Below, in pieces: positions 12,533-23,587 of a stretch of DNA of 64,000 nt. The position numbers and the translations under genes are program-made. Every line of letters begins with the position of its first letter. Within the stretch, counting starts at the first letter, position 1. Under the pieces are notes generated by a model. It saw only the letters and a list, made by a program, of their open reading frames with translations, was not told where the DNA came from and searched no databases. Origin of the DNA: Nymphaea colorata (Eukaryota; Streptophyta; Magnoliopsida; Nymphaeales; Nymphaeaceae); the NCBI RefSeq assembly GCF_008831285.2, contig NC_045147.1:4240001-4304000 (forward strand), written 5' to 3'.

Positions 12533-12546
12533 TGGCTCTGATACCA
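12533..12546 (-). promoter_or_regulatory. tRNA-Met primer binding site
   Basis: The minus strand reads TGGTATCAGAGCCA, the plant initiator tRNA-Met primer site used for minus-strand DNA synthesis by caulimovirids and many LTR elements. Its position between the RNase H/intergenic part and the movement-protein-like part marks the conventional origin of a circular pararetrovirus genome. Confidence 0.75.
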
Positions 12547-13550
12547 AAAAAGGGGCGGAGATGGAGATGGGAGGATGGGAGGCGAAAACAAAGGACACTG
12601 AATGAAACAGGGATGAGCGACTGCAGTTGCGCAATTCCACCGAAAGCTTGCTTCTGGATAATGAAACCCAAAGTTTGCAAAGACGATACACTCAGACTTC
12701 TGTCTTTCTTTGCTCATAGCAAAGGAAGGTTTGAAGTTCTGCACAAGGCAAGAAGGATGGTAAAAGACTGATGCCTTCTCCGGCTACTTCTATTTAAACA
12801 AACAAAGTCAAGATAATTTAACGAATATATTCGCCTCTCAAAAGTAACAAGCACTCATCACCCAATGATTGACTCAATCCCTAATACTACATGAAATAAA
12901 AGTAACTTCACAAGATTCACCAGATTTTGGCGAGGACAATGATCAAAGGGAAACAAATGACTCATCGGTCCACTTTCGGTGTCGAATATATTATTGTCAG
13001 TGTTTTGTCTTCATTCTTTTGTTTCACTGCTTTCTACATCGGATTCTAGTATTCTTCGTACAACAATTTCATGGTGAGAGCAGAAACCTTTTGTCTGGAC
13101 TTGACAATGCCGACACTTGTGCATTTCTTTGGTGATTTGTTCAAATGACGTGCAACTTTCTTCAAATTCTTTTGTTCTTGGAATATTTTTGTAAACTAGC
13201 TCTTCGTTTTGGAAGATTGCAATTTCTGGATAATCGACGAAGTTAATCCTCTAAAATTTCCTGCAAAGTGCTTCTTCCAATCTTGGTCATGCAACAAAAT
13301 TAAAAAAATTTCTGGAAACATTGTTACCATACAGTTGCCGTCGATAGAGCATGAAGTTATCTAGAATGCTTTGCTCAATGGCCCATGATAATATTTCGGT
13401 TTCAAATAGCATCCATTTGAGATTGTTTACAATGCATGTCATCCTTTCTGCTGCAGTGTAATAGAAATCCAGACTTAGATATCTCCATTCTATTGTATTT
13501 GTACATTATGGATATAACTTTCTAATTTTCTGACAAGTTTTCCATTTGCG
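12547..13550 (-). other. Probable caulimovirid intergenic region
   Basis: Non-coding stretch between the RNase H remnant and the primer site. In caulimovirids the promoter, leader and polyadenylation signals lie here. I could not identify a convincing TATA box or poly(A) site in the decayed sequence, so the assignment is positional. Confidence 0.45.
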
Positions 13551-13559
13551 ATCAGGAGT

Positions 13560-14000
13560 ATCTACCTGCCAATCTTCCCATTGCCTTCTTGTAGATCTCA
13601 TCATTTCGCATTTTCTGGTGAGTGCATCTAGTAAAGAGTGTTGTACACTTTTGACAAGATCAACAGTAAAATCATACTAAGATAGCAAAAATTGTAACCA
13701 GGCAAATTTTTGTAATTTTGGGTTGCTGGTGATTTTCCTTTTTAGGAGGACAGCCAGATTTTGTAAATCTGTTCTTAAGATAAACTTTTCTCCAATCAAA
13801 TAAGGATGAATTTTTTCTAATCGTCTAATTGTCGCGAGGATTTCTTTTTCAACAGGCCAGTAATTGATTTCATTTGATTTGAACTGTTCGTGGGTATAGA
13901 AGCATACATTTTCTTGATTGTGACTTTTTTGAGAAGAACATCTGCCTATGCATCATTTGAAGCATTTGTTGATAGGACAAAATGTTCGACAAAGGTTGGT
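13560..14000 (-). pseudogene. Caulimovirid RNase H remnant
   Basis: Downstream of RT on the same strand, the frame reads WPVEKEILATIRRLEK, then FILRTDLQN, then the segment DALTRK, matching the RNase H domain order E (in EKE), D (in RTD), D (in DALTR). The acidic residues are visible, but an in-frame stop separates the parts and RT is in a different frame. It is followed by non-coding sequence, as at the end of a caulimovirid polymerase ORF. Confidence 0.75.
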
Positions 14001-14249
14001 TCTAAATTTGGCAATCTCTGGCATTCTTCTTTTGATGAGATTACCGCTTCAGTGGCAGCCTTAGTTCATTTGTATGACTATTGCTTCATCACTTTTTGGA
14101 TTGCTTTGACAGATTTTTAATATAACTTTCAACGTAATTGAAGCATTCGAGAAACCTTTGGCACTACAACTTATCTTCCAGATTCAAAAATTGTTCAATT
14201 TTCTTCAAAACATGATCTTGCATCGTGCTTTGTCCTTCTTTGATTTTGA

Positions 14250-14640
14250 TGCTAAGAAATTCTATTTCTCATTTTGCCGTTTGAAATTTGTCTTCTGATT
14301 TTGATAATCTGATGTCGTGTTTGACACATATGACAGCGAAGATCTTGAGGTGCTACAAATGTTCTTCCACTGTTTGTGAAACTATTAAAAAATCATCAAT
14401 ATAATTTATTATGAAATCGTAGCCTCTAAAGATTTCATTCATTCGCCTTCAGAATTGTGATGGCGCATTCTTGAGACCGAATGACATAACTAGCCATTCA
14501 TACAATCGAGTGGAGTGCACAATGTTGTTTTATGCATGTTTTGTTCTGCAACCTTAATCTGGCGATACCTAGATTTGCAATCAAACTTCGAGAAGGTTTT
14601 TCCTTGGGCAGCCCTTTGTATTAAACTTTCTTTGTTGGAT
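14250..14640 (-). pseudogene. Caulimovirid reverse transcriptase fragment
   Basis: The minus strand encodes, with stops, the FGLKNAPSQF segment and about 25 codons later NYIDDFLIVSQTVEEHL. These are the RT palm motifs of caulimovirids; the YxDD catalytic pair is intact in this short piece. The N-terminal half of RT is absent: similarity stops near 14640. At least two in-frame stops lie within the fragment. It encoded the polymerase that copies pregenomic RNA into DNA. Confidence 0.8.
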
Positions 14641-15239
14641 AAAGATCATTTTATGTCTACTGGCTCTTCAGAAGAATATAGTTGATAATCATTCTTGTTT
14701 TTTCTTTTTTTATCTTTGCATGGTTTCTTACTATGAAGCTTTTTTTTCTCAATAAAAAATTCACATATGACAAAAAAAAAATATTTCAAAAAACATTAAA
14801 AATACAAACAAATAGAAATATTCACTCTCTCTTTCTTTTTTCTCTTTATACATGAGAGACTTAAAATCAACATATAATAAAAAAACAACAAAATATGTAA
14901 AAAAATATCTAAGATAACAAAAAGCACTCTCTCACTCTTTCTATCTCTACAAATACAAGCAACCTAAATATACTAACCAACATAATATTCTCTTTGTCTT
15001 TTCTCATGTTCTCTCTCTCTCTCGCTTTCTCTCTTTTCCCTCTCTCCTATAAATGACACAAAATTCATATACTATAAAAGAATACATCATCACTATTTCA
15101 ATAACAATTTATAAACAAAAACCACAATCACTATACACATTGTAACAATAAAAAATAATAGTAAAACCTTAGAATTATAAAATTACTTACTATTGCACCA
15201 AACATTACACATATCATTTGTTATTGCATCCCTAAGCAC

Positions 15240-16480
15240 ATTATTACTTCTTTTCAAGCTTGTGTTTGTAGTAGACTTTCATCATCATTCTCAAAGTGTG
15301 AATCGATTGTCAACGAGTTCTTCTTCAGATTGCAGTGCATTTGGATTGTTTTTTATTATAAAGTTATGAAGAATACTGACAACATATATAATTTTGACTT
15401 GTGTGTCAATTGAATATTGCACATGGTTTTTAAAAATTGAGAATCTTTCCTTCAACAAAACAAATACTTGTTCTACTACTGTAGTACATAGAGATAAATG
15501 TCTATGGTTGAATAATTCATATTTATGGATTAGTCATGCACCAAAAGCATTGTATTTAGATAAATGATATTGATATCGACGATAAAGAGTAAAAAAACCC
15601 ACAATGTTAGCATATCCAACATCTACAGGACAATATTTTCCTACAAAGACAAAAAAGTATCTTTAATTATTATGACAAATTATAAATCATATAACTTATT
15701 TAAGATTCAAATCCCACCCTGAGGTATTTGTAAATGATTATGTTCATTATCCAATGCACTATATAACATTTGCATTTGTTGAGCTTCCTTCCCAACCAGC
15801 AAGGACATAACGTAAGCTCATGTTGAAGCCTACAACAGCAAGGACATTCTGCAATAGAAAACCTTTTTGTTTCTCAAACGACATTGATTCTCTCTTCTCA
15901 CATATGCAGGAATATGGGTCTCATCTATTGTATTATTTATATAAAAAGACATTAATTACATAAAACCAAATTAAAACATTAATTATATAAAAAGACATTA
16001 TTTAACAAATTAAACTTTGTAGATTCAAATACATTAAAATATGGGTAAAAAGTGGTTCTCCTCTAATCTTTGGAGGTGTGTCTTCATCATGTCGCCCCAT
16101 ATTCATGACCAATGAAAAGTAATTTTTGTAAGACCAAATTAAAATATCTCTGCTGATTGTTTCTCTTGAATGTTGAAAATCATACTGAATTCTTCGGTTT
16201 CGTGAATCAATAATTAGTAAAAACATAATAACTTGTTCTCCAATTGATATATGACACAAATCGTTTAGTAATCCTCTAACTCAAAATATCTCACACAATG
16301 TTATATAGGTTTCTTGTTCCATTCGCAAAAGATCATAAGAGTTTCGTGGGTGATCATAAATATAATCATAGACAAATCGTTGACTAGCATTTCTCCTACA
16401 ATGGACCATGACCCTAGGTAGCTGCCTCATGCAAATAAGTACAAGAACTATTGCCACTTGAAAAATAATCATTTCTTGCT
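15240..16480 (-). pseudogene. PIF/Harbinger transposase remnant
   Basis: The minus strand carries, in order, NSYDLLRMEQETYITLCEIF, the HISIGEQVIMFLLII segment, QHSRETISR, an IDETHIPAYV piece at the first catalytic Asp (family AIDGTH), RRENQCRLRNKK, VDVGYAN at the second Asp (family ADGGYPN) and a VEQVF...LKERF piece at the third position (family ERVFG.LK.RF). These define the DDE_4/HARBI1 nuclease. Multiple stops and frameshifts make it non-functional. Confidence 0.8.
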
Positions 16481-16809
16481 CGAGTTCTTATTTCTGGTAC
16501 TATATATGAGAAATCAATAATAAATGATCCATAAACTTAATGAATAAACAAAAAATACCATGAAGTCAACTTACATAAAACATGCTAATGATAACATAAA
16601 TTAATACACATAAGATGAGAAGAAAACATATTAACTCAACTAACAAGTATACTAAAAAACGAACTAACATAAATATATCAACTCAACTACTCACTATACA
16701 TGCTTAATAGAAATTATACCTAAACATGCATAAAACAAATAATATGAAATAAAAAAATGTCAAACCAACAAAATTAACTTTAGCATGTGTAATGACAAAA
16801 TAAACATAC

Positions 16810-17660
16810 CTAATATCCTCTAATTCTGCAAAGCAACCACCCAATCCTCAACTTTGGTGGAACACAAAGGAATGTGGTTGCATGTTGTGAATCTGACACA
16901 AATTTGATCACTTTCAAACAAGTAGATGAATCAATTTCATCATTTATGAATAACTCTGATACAATGTCACTAGCTTGCTTTGTCAAATGATATGGAGTAG
17001 CGTCATTAAAAGTTTGTACTTGTTCAGTTAGACTACTTATCACATCACATATGGAAGCATCCCCTTATGACTTTCTCTTTTTGCATGTTCCTCTTGACGA
17101 TGAAGTTTGGTTGTCTAATGAGTTACTCATGGGATCATCAAAATTATGTGTTTGAGATATTTCCTCATCCAACAGAGTAATAGGTGGGACTTTTGTTGAT
17201 GGTATTGGTATATTTGAATATGCATTTCTATGATTACCTATAGCAATAGCTTTACCCTATATTTCTACTACATGCTCATAAAATTTCCATGAAGATGACC
17301 TTCTGTACTTCTTTCTATATAGATATTTTTTTACATACTCATCCCACACATTCTTGTGAGCCAAAACCATCTTATTGTTTGCATCCCATCAAAATCCACT
17401 AGCATTTAAAATTTCACCCATAACAGTTGTATTTGGTCTAGCACGCTTTAATTTGTTTTTTTATTTTCTCTATTGTATATTCTTCACCATATTTTCTTAT
17501 CATCGATATCTCCACTTCCTTCATGACTGCATCTCTTAACCCTCCATTAATTTTCATACTGGGTATACAAGATTGTTCTAAGCAATCAAATAAAAATTGT
17601 TCTTGATCATCATTTCACACTAATCTGCCTTTGTCTTTTTCAATTGTACTTTGGTTGTCT
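16810..17660 (-). pseudogene. PIF/Harbinger Myb/SANT-like ORF remnant
   Basis: Starting near 17660 the minus strand reads a Myb_DNA-bind_3-like start (FLFDCLEQSCIPSMKINGG, then KEVEISMIRKYGEEY), a linker with stops, and an open C-terminal stretch at 16810-17043. In PIF/Harbinger elements this protein partners with the transposase to bind the ends. The segment corresponds to the N-terminal domain seen fused to the transposase at 44522. Confidence 0.65.
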
Positions 17661-17670
17661 CCCATCACTA

Positions 17671-18349
17671 TATAAATTTAGTAATGACTGTATTAGAAAA
17701 ATAAGTGTATTACCACAAACAAAACAAGTAACCATCATCAATAAAACAAACATACAAGTAACCACAAATTAAAAAAATATATAAAGAATGCATTCATGAA
17801 ATGATCTATTATAAGATATGCAGAGGACGTAAATAGAACTTAAAAGCTAGTAAGAGACAGGTAGGGATCCACCAAACTAGAAGCTGAGCTTAATGTGGGA
17901 GTGGGCTGAGTTGTTACCATGCTATGAAAATAAATGTTAATTATTCTTTACAGGCTTGTTTTCTACCTGCAGCTTGGAGTCTAATAACATATTTCTCTGC
18001 ATTGGGGGGTTCTACTAAAGGCACCTTAATTAGTACTTAGTAGATCCTCTGTTAAGCTTCAATTTTATTCAGCACTTGGGAGGTTAATTTATAAGCACAA
18101 GTATATCATCAATGGCTTTGACAAATCAATGTTTCTAATAAGCCGGCAAAATCAGTTTCTCGGTTTCTGGTGGTGATCTTGGGAGAAGCCGGATCTGTGC
18201 AGGAGCGTGTTAAAGATCACATCAAACTTAAGCAAAAACTAGCATACACAAAAAGCCAAAGCACCAATAACAATAATAATAACAAGAACTCAAGTGTTGC
18301 ATGGTAAATTAAAAAACTTCAACAGATGCATGGGAAAGGAAAATATGAA
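17671..18349. other. No recognisable gene
   Basis: AT-rich unclassified sequence with no ORF of note, terminal repeats or domain similarity. Confidence 0.4.
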
Positions 18350-18520
18350 GATGTACCAATGAAGGGTGATATTATACAGCACTTTGTTGTAGGTTTTCAT
18401 GACCACTATGCCCCCTTTATTGGCATATATGATTGGTCGAAGGAACTGCCTGTTTACTGTCAAGATCTTCTTGGTGCTGCATAGTGTAGTGTAAGGAGTT
18501 GATCTTACCTGCACGACCAA
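18350..18520 (-). pseudogene. Laccase gene fragment (exon 2 type)
   Basis: A 57-codon minus-strand stretch aligns with the start of the first cupredoxin domain of plant laccases: VVQ, then LCSTKKILTVN, then IYANKG and KTYNKVLYNITLHW. Plant laccases read about TRLCSTKKILTVNGQFPGP here, then HWHG. The conserved GQFPGP has become RQFLRP, and the copper-ligand HWHG has become HWYI, so the first type-2/3 copper ligands are lost. Similarity stops abruptly at 18350, and no other laccase exon was found nearby. Laccases are secreted multicopper oxidases acting on phenolics in the cell wall; this is a relic only. Confidence 0.75.
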
Positions 18521-19277
18521 AACGAAGAAAATATATAATATTACTAATTAACATATATATCCTTCTATCTTCTAGTTACTATAATCATATTATGCTACTA
18601 AACATAGACCATTAAAATGCACTCAAGAAAAATGCAGAAAAGAAATTGAAGTTTCGCAAATGGAAAGTGTTGTTCTGCTAAAATGGTCTCTTTACAAACA
18701 TTGTTCGGTGGCTTAGACTCTGCTTTTCTTATTCCCACGAAGAAGGAAGGCACAATGAAGATGGTGGTCTTTGGCATCAGCAGGAAAGGGCAGGAGGCCG
18801 CTACATATATGTGTGTGTCTGTTGCAGTCTCGTCACCTTTTCACATACAGCAACCATATGGCAGACATTTAACAATAGCCTTTGGAGTAAAAACAAGTGG
18901 AAATTCACTGTACATAATTTAGATGGCATGCACATTTCAAGACACATTAACTCCTGCAATGTGCGCCCAAGTTTTAGGGTTTTAATCCAAGTATTATTCA
19001 AAATTGTTGTACTACTTGTCAGTGCTTAATGGGCAGTTTCTGTTGATGATTATCAACTGGTGAACAAGGGAAGGAAGCCAGAAAAGGTTACATAATTATC
19101 ATGCATGCATTGTTGAGATAAAACATGAAATCTATAGCAAAAGCCATCACAATTTTCATGCTTTTAGTCGGGTGAAAAAGAATCTATTACCCTTTCATTT
19201 CCTTTCTTCCTTGATGTGTAATATTTATCCCACCAATTTATTTAGGATAAGAAGGTGCATTTTTCTCAAAGTTGATA
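18521..19277. other. No firmly recognisable gene
   Basis: A short minus-strand open stretch begins with an ATG at 18771 (MPKTTIFIVPSFFVG) and has signal-peptide-like character. It might be a decayed first exon of the adjacent laccase relic, but this cannot be shown. The rest is unclassified. Confidence 0.25.

Positions 19278-19313
<36 letters not shown>
19278..19313. repeat. (TA)n microsatellite, left of inverted-repeat element
   Basis: A TA run of about 35 bases ends 1-2 bases before the element at 19315. Confidence 0.9.
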
Positions 19314-19314
<1 letters not shown>

Positions 19315-19315
<1 letters not shown>

Positions 19316-19709
19316 TAGTCACAAATAACGTCTCTGAGTTTTAAATGGCGAGGTTTTTCTTAGGTACAATACGGCGAGCTCGAAAAAAAAGAAAAAAATG
19401 GAAAAAATATGGTAAATTTTTTAAAAAAATTAAAAACTAAAAATGAGAGAAAAATAAAATAAGTGAAAAATTAATAACACAAACATAAAAAAATTAGTAG
19501 ATTTGTAACAAATAAATAATATAAAAATAAAAAAAAAACTGTCTGGCATTAAAAACCGAAAAAATGAAAAAAGTGAAAAAGCGTGTTAAAAACGGGTTAA
19601 ACACATTTTTTTCGTTTTTAACGTTTTTTTCAAAGAAACTTTTTTTAACGGCCATTTAATTTATCACATTTTTTTTGGTTGTTTTCCAAAAAAACGCATT
19701 TTCTGTGAC

Positions 19710-19712
<3 letters not shown>
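19315..19712 (+). mobile_element. Microsatellite-flanked inverted-repeat element, family A copy 1
   Basis: A 398-bp non-coding element begins ATAGTCACAAATAACGT and ends TGTGACTAT, so its outer 9 bases are perfect inverted repeats. It sits between (TA)n tracts on both sides (19278-19313 and 19713-19741). The interior is A-rich on the left and T-rich on the right. The word order 'ttttaaa(c/t)ggcg(a)gg', '(c)ggtacaatacgg', 'aaaaatatggtaaatttt', 'aataacacaaacat', 'gtagattt' recurs in the copies at 25681 and 30242. It resembles the rice Micron type of microsatellite-associated MITE in layout only. Confidence 0.8.

Positions 19713-19741
<29 letters not shown>
19713..19741. repeat. (TA)n microsatellite, right of family A copy 1
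   Basis: A TA run of about 28 bases starts directly at the end of the inverted repeat. Confidence 0.9.
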
Positions 19742-19745
<4 letters not shown>

Positions 19746-20444
19746 TTTTGTTTCATTACTTTAAAGAATGAGAAAACTGGAGAGCAGCATATAAATACAA
19801 GAGCTCCTTGATGAAGTTATTTTCTACGTCATCTAAACGGGCACAGAGAGCAGAGCAGATCTTAGACTCTGAGTTTCACTGTTTGTGACCCCCTGCCTCT
19901 CTCTAGCTTACGGAATAGATCCAAATAAAGGATTGGGAGAAAGGAGAGAGAAAGGGGCGGAGGAAGAGGAGGAGCCCTGCAAATAGTAGAAAACCCATCA
20001 GTTTCAGAGGGCTTGCAGGAGGCCTTAACAAACGCGCCAATGACTCACACGCCTTCCCATGTACCAAAAGCAGAAGGCTCTTGGAAATTCATTGTACATA
20101 TATGTGTTCCAGAATTGAGGTGCTAAATCCTTGCTCTTTTTTTTCTTTTCTTTTTTTTTTTTTGAAAAATCAAGGGCAATCGGAACACCCGGTATGACCT
20201 TAAGGATATATAACCTTCAGTTAACTTGCAATAAGATCTCAAGAAGAAGATACCTACAAACCCATTCTGGCAGCCAGGCCATTGCCGATGAACATCAGTA
20301 TCCGAAAAACAAAAACAGCCATGTTCAACTTTGCAGAAGATTGTAATACAAACATAATTCAGTTACCCATAAAGGGTATATGAATTTTTTTAAAGCACAA
20401 AAAGTGTAAATGAATATCACAGGAGGAAATTTAAAGGTTACCAC

Positions 20445-20994
20445 CAGTGGCGGAGCCAGCGTGGGGCTGGTGTGGGCGCCAGCCCATCGTTCCCCTCCCA
20501 ACACCTTACTCCCACTACCTCCAAAAGCAAACCGGGAAAGAGAAACTAATTCCTCTGTTTCCCTAGGCACCCATGCCAGCCCATCGTTCCCCTCCCAACA
20601 CCTTACTCCCACTACCTCCAAAAGCAAACTGGGAAAGAGAAACTAATTCCTCTGTTTCCCTCTCAAATTCCCAACGAAATCTGCGTGAAAGGCAGCAACA
20701 AAGGGGAAAAGGACTTAGAACTTTCCTTACAGAGAGACAGAGGAGGAGAAGGGGAAAAAAGAAAAAGGAGTCAGATGTGTAGCTTTTTCACCAGACCTCG
20801 GTAGGAGAAAGAGAACGACACAGACACTGTCGAAGAAACCAACCTTTCATAGGCTAGTCGTTTATTTTCTTGCTTCCAGGTTCCCTTCGGCTGTTGCATC
20901 TGTTACTATGTACTAGTGCCCCATAGCCAAAAGAAAAAAATTTCACATTCTATGTACTAGTGCCCATAGCCAAAAATTTCTGGCTCCGCCACTG
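20445..20994. mobile_element. Non-autonomous hAT element with 8-bp target duplication
   Basis: The 550-bp element starts CAGTGGCGGAGCCAG and ends CTGGCTCCGCCACTG, perfect 15-bp terminal inverted repeats. It is bordered by GTTACCAC (20437-20444) and GTTATCAC (20995-21002), an 8-bp target duplication with one mismatch, as hAT transposases make. Inside are two 87-bp direct copies (20478-20564 and 20575-20661) and a shorter duplicated word 'tatgtactagtgccc' near the right end. There is no coding capacity for transposase. Confidence 0.9.
20478..20661. repeat. 87-bp tandem duplication inside hAT MITE
   Basis: The two copies (20478-20564 and 20575-20661) begin 'gccagcccatcg' and end 'cctctgtttccct', with only one or two differences, and are separated by 10 bases. 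The low divergence suggests a recent duplication. Confidence 0.9.
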
Positions 20995-21002
20995 GTTATC
21001 AC

Positions 21003-22090
21003 TATCCAAATGTGCAAGGGGTACATGCACAGATCATACCCCCTCCAGTTTTTGGAAACAATGATCCTAGAAACAATGATCCTAGAATTAGTCAAAGGAT
21101 ATACAGTATACACACATAAATGTTCAAAGGTGGCAACATAGGCAAATAGGGACTACTTCTGTATTCATCAGAGAAGATACATGCTATGCACATGATAATG
21201 CATGAAATCAATTAAGTTGTCGGTTGCAGGGCAGCAGATGAAATATGTGAAATATCTGAACTAAGTATTGGAATCCCTCAACCGAATCCTAGTATGGACT
21301 AAACAGCCATACAATGTGATTCTGAGATCTCAACACCTTGTGTTTGGAGGAAATTCCGAGAGCAGAATCATGGTTGAAAAAACAGAGAATTGCAAAGTGA
21401 TGGTCTGCAGACTAGAAGGACATTTTAGAAAAATTAAAAAAAAAATTATCTGAAACCCGTAGATGACAGAGGTGATCATGAGCAAGCCGCCATTGTCGAT
21501 TTAGAAAATCCGGCGAATATTGCCGAAGACAAACCAGTCGCGGGGACGGTTGCTGGAGCGAAGCAAACGAATGCAGCTACCCGGAGTGTCCATGATATAC
21601 TTAAAGAAAAGAACGATAATACTTGAAAGAAAAGAACAACGATAACAGATTAAGGCAGAAAACAGGCAGTCAAAACAAGCAACCAAAAATCAAGCGCCAA
21701 ACCAATCACAAAAATTAGGCAAAATGGGTCTCGAAGATCCTTAATCAGGAAAGCAAAATAACAATAGAGCAAAAGATGGAAGAGGAGGAGCATAAGCAGA
21801 TGATCCCTGATTTGTCGTTTGAGCACCCAAAAACACGGTTGTCATCCAATAGACAAAAAGAGCAATAGATTACCACAAGGAGAAAGACGGTCTCCACTGC
21901 TAGGACGACAGAGAGAAAGTTGTTGAAGGACCTTCTTTCAGAAATCGAAAGCCCTCACCTGATTGCTTTTTAGCCCTTGCAACGAGTTGACAATGTTTCC
22001 CGTGGCAACTCAAGCAGCTCCACCGAGTGAGGTGGTTTGTGTTATGGCGGAAGAGGGAGGGAAAGCAGAGTCGGCCGATCACCAGAGAGA
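21003..22090. other. Transcript-leader-like but unassigned sequence
   Basis: No protein family is recognisable on either strand. The minus strand is pyrimidine-rich and has intron-like texture downstream of the candidate exon at 22109-22290. A short minus-strand frame at about 21504-21596 (MDTPGSCIRLLRSSNRPRD..., 30 residues) has coding-like composition but no known relatives. Confidence 0.3.
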
Positions 22091-22108
22091 GAAGGGGGGG
22101 GGGATTAC

Positions 22109-22290
22109 CTGCACAACAGGAGAGTGAGACGGGGAGTGCGTAGGAAATTGACACAGCGACAGCGAGAAAGATGACAAGGGTTTTCACTTTTCAGTGTGAG
22201 GGTCTCGAGCGAGAGAGCGAGAGTTTTGAGCGAGAGTTTTGAGCGAGAGCAGATTCGACAAAATGGAATGCCTTTTGTTCCGTGGGGGTG
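22109..22290 (-). promoter_or_regulatory. Candidate 5' leader exon, minus strand
   Basis: The minus strand shows a pyrimidine-rich leader with three 'ctctcgctc' type units (22200-22250) and ends at a strong donor, GTGCAG|GTAATC (exon end at 22109). An ORF opens here (MKTLVIFLAVAVSISYA), but it runs straight through the donor and is probably fortuitous. This looks like a plant 5' UTR exon; the gene it would belong to was not found below 22 kb. Confidence 0.3.
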
Positions 22291-23109
22291 GCCATTTCAC
22301 GTAAGAAGGCAAAAATGCCTGCTTCAAGGACGTTTTTTTTTTTGTCCGATGGTTGGTGATGTTACAATTTTTTTAGGACATTGCATGTTACTCAATCCAA
22401 CCGCCCTCGGAAGGGCCATACTGATCCCTATTTTCCAAGAGTAAGCCTGTTTGGACAAGGTTCATTTTAGGTTTAAACTGTGACCATTTATGGTCCTCCT
22501 AATCAAGCAGATCGTTCAAAGTTTTCGCAATATAGCTTAAGAAAACATTTGATTTGGTAAAATCATTTTGGAAAAACATCAATGCAATTAAGCAACAAAA
22601 TATCTTAATTAGATTTGAGCAAATCTAGATTAATAAAAATTATAGTGGGTGTAACAATGCTCTAAGTATGCATGTTTCGAATATAATGCCTGCCTAATTT
22701 AAGAGAGTTTATTCAAGCATACGGTTAGCCATTTCTTAAACCAGGTTTAATAACATAACTTAGTGGTTCAATCATCACCTAAGCTCGATTAAGTGTGTGC
22801 ATTAAGTAAAATAGCCCTTGGAGGTGTCAGGTGTGTGTCGAGGAAGAGGAAGGGGCGGGGCTTCCTTTATGAGGTAACATATAACCTTCTCGGAGGTATA
22901 ATGACCAATAAAAGAATTTGAAAACTTTGAGGCACTTTTCAGAATTACGAGTAGAAGAAAAAAACCCAAAGGAAAGTTTCTAAAAAATAAAAGAAATAGC
23001 GAACGACGATTGAGTTGAAATTTAATAATAACCCACCACGAAAAGGGTGTATTATCAAATCCGTACCCGGTTGAGGTCCAGCGGAGCCGGTCTCTTTTTT
23101 CAACCCTAC

Positions 23110-23330
23110 CTGCTGGCTTTCGAAGCCATAGAGAGGGCGAGAGAGGCAGAGAAAGCGAGGAAGCAGAGGGGCATCGGGGAAAGGGCGGCTGTTCGTTATA
23201 GGGGATTAGGGATTCAACAAGTTTTTTGGGGCTTTTGGGGGCTTTTGGTTTCTTTGAGGGAGGCAGGAGGAAGAAGAAGGAGAAGAAAGTAGCTGCGGGG
23301 AGGTGAAGAGAAGAGAATGGGGAGGAGCAG
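23110..23330 (-). promoter_or_regulatory. Candidate promoter-proximal first exon, minus strand
   Basis: A long pyrimidine-rich leader on the minus strand leads to ATG GCT TCG AAA GCC AGC AG followed by GTAGGG (start codon 23129-23127, exon end 23110, donor 23109-23104). This has the form of a short first coding exon (Met-Ala-Ser-Lys-Ala-Ser) interrupted by a phase-2 intron. A 269-codon frame across 22802-23611 overlaps it but is low complexity and in a different style. No downstream exon was recognised, so it may be a promoter remnant of a lost gene. Confidence 0.35.
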
Positions 23331-23549
23331 AAGAGGCAGATTAGGGAAAGGAGGAGGAGGCGGAAAGGGAGAGGGAAAGGCTCGAGTAGGATGAGGAAGG
23401 GTCTCTGGCGGCCGTCGTTGCTAGGAGGCAGGGTTTCAACGGTGAAGGAAGAGATATCACCAGCACCAGCACCGCCACTACCATCATCATCGACGTCTTG
23501 TTTTCTTTCCCGACCGCTTTCCAAATTCATCCTCCTAGTCACTGGCTGT

Positions 23550-23587
<38 letters not shown>

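Larger units (their letters stand above)
10640..14650 (-). mobile_element. Endogenous caulimovirid (plant pararetrovirus) fragment
   Basis: The minus strand from 14650 downwards reads RT, RNase H, a ~1-kb non-coding stretch, a tRNA-Met primer site, and then movement-protein-like coding remnants. That order crosses the origin of a circular caulimovirid genome. No long terminal repeats flank the primer site, which argues against an LTR retrotransposon. All frames are broken by many stops and frameshifts, so this is an old, inactive insertion of roughly half a genome. The left end near 10640 and right end near 14650 are approximate; beyond 14650 the sequence turns AT-rich and unrelated. Genus was not determined; the RT/RNase H style suggests a florendovirus- or petuvirus-like lineage, as inference. 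Confidence 0.75.
15230..17670 (-). mobile_element. Decayed PIF/Harbinger transposon
   Basis: On the minus strand a Myb/SANT-like ORF remnant (about 17660-16810) is followed by a DDE_4-type transposase remnant (about 16480-15240). This two-gene layout is the standard PIF/Harbinger plan. Both are full of stops. Terminal inverted repeats were not located. The same gene order in the plus-strand element at 42.5 kb provides the comparison for its fused version. Confidence 0.75.

Noticed and set aside
10640-14650. LTR-retrotransposon reading of the tRNA-Met primer site
   Set aside because: No LTRs flank the site, and RT/RNase H lie on the wrong side of the primer site for an LTR element; the circular caulimovirid order fits better.
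21900-22187. 95-codon minus-strand ORF with signal-peptide-like start MKTLVIFLAVAVSISYA
   Set aside because: It runs through a strong splice donor (CAG|GTAATC), the rest has no domain, and the leader is CT-rich; probably fortuitous.
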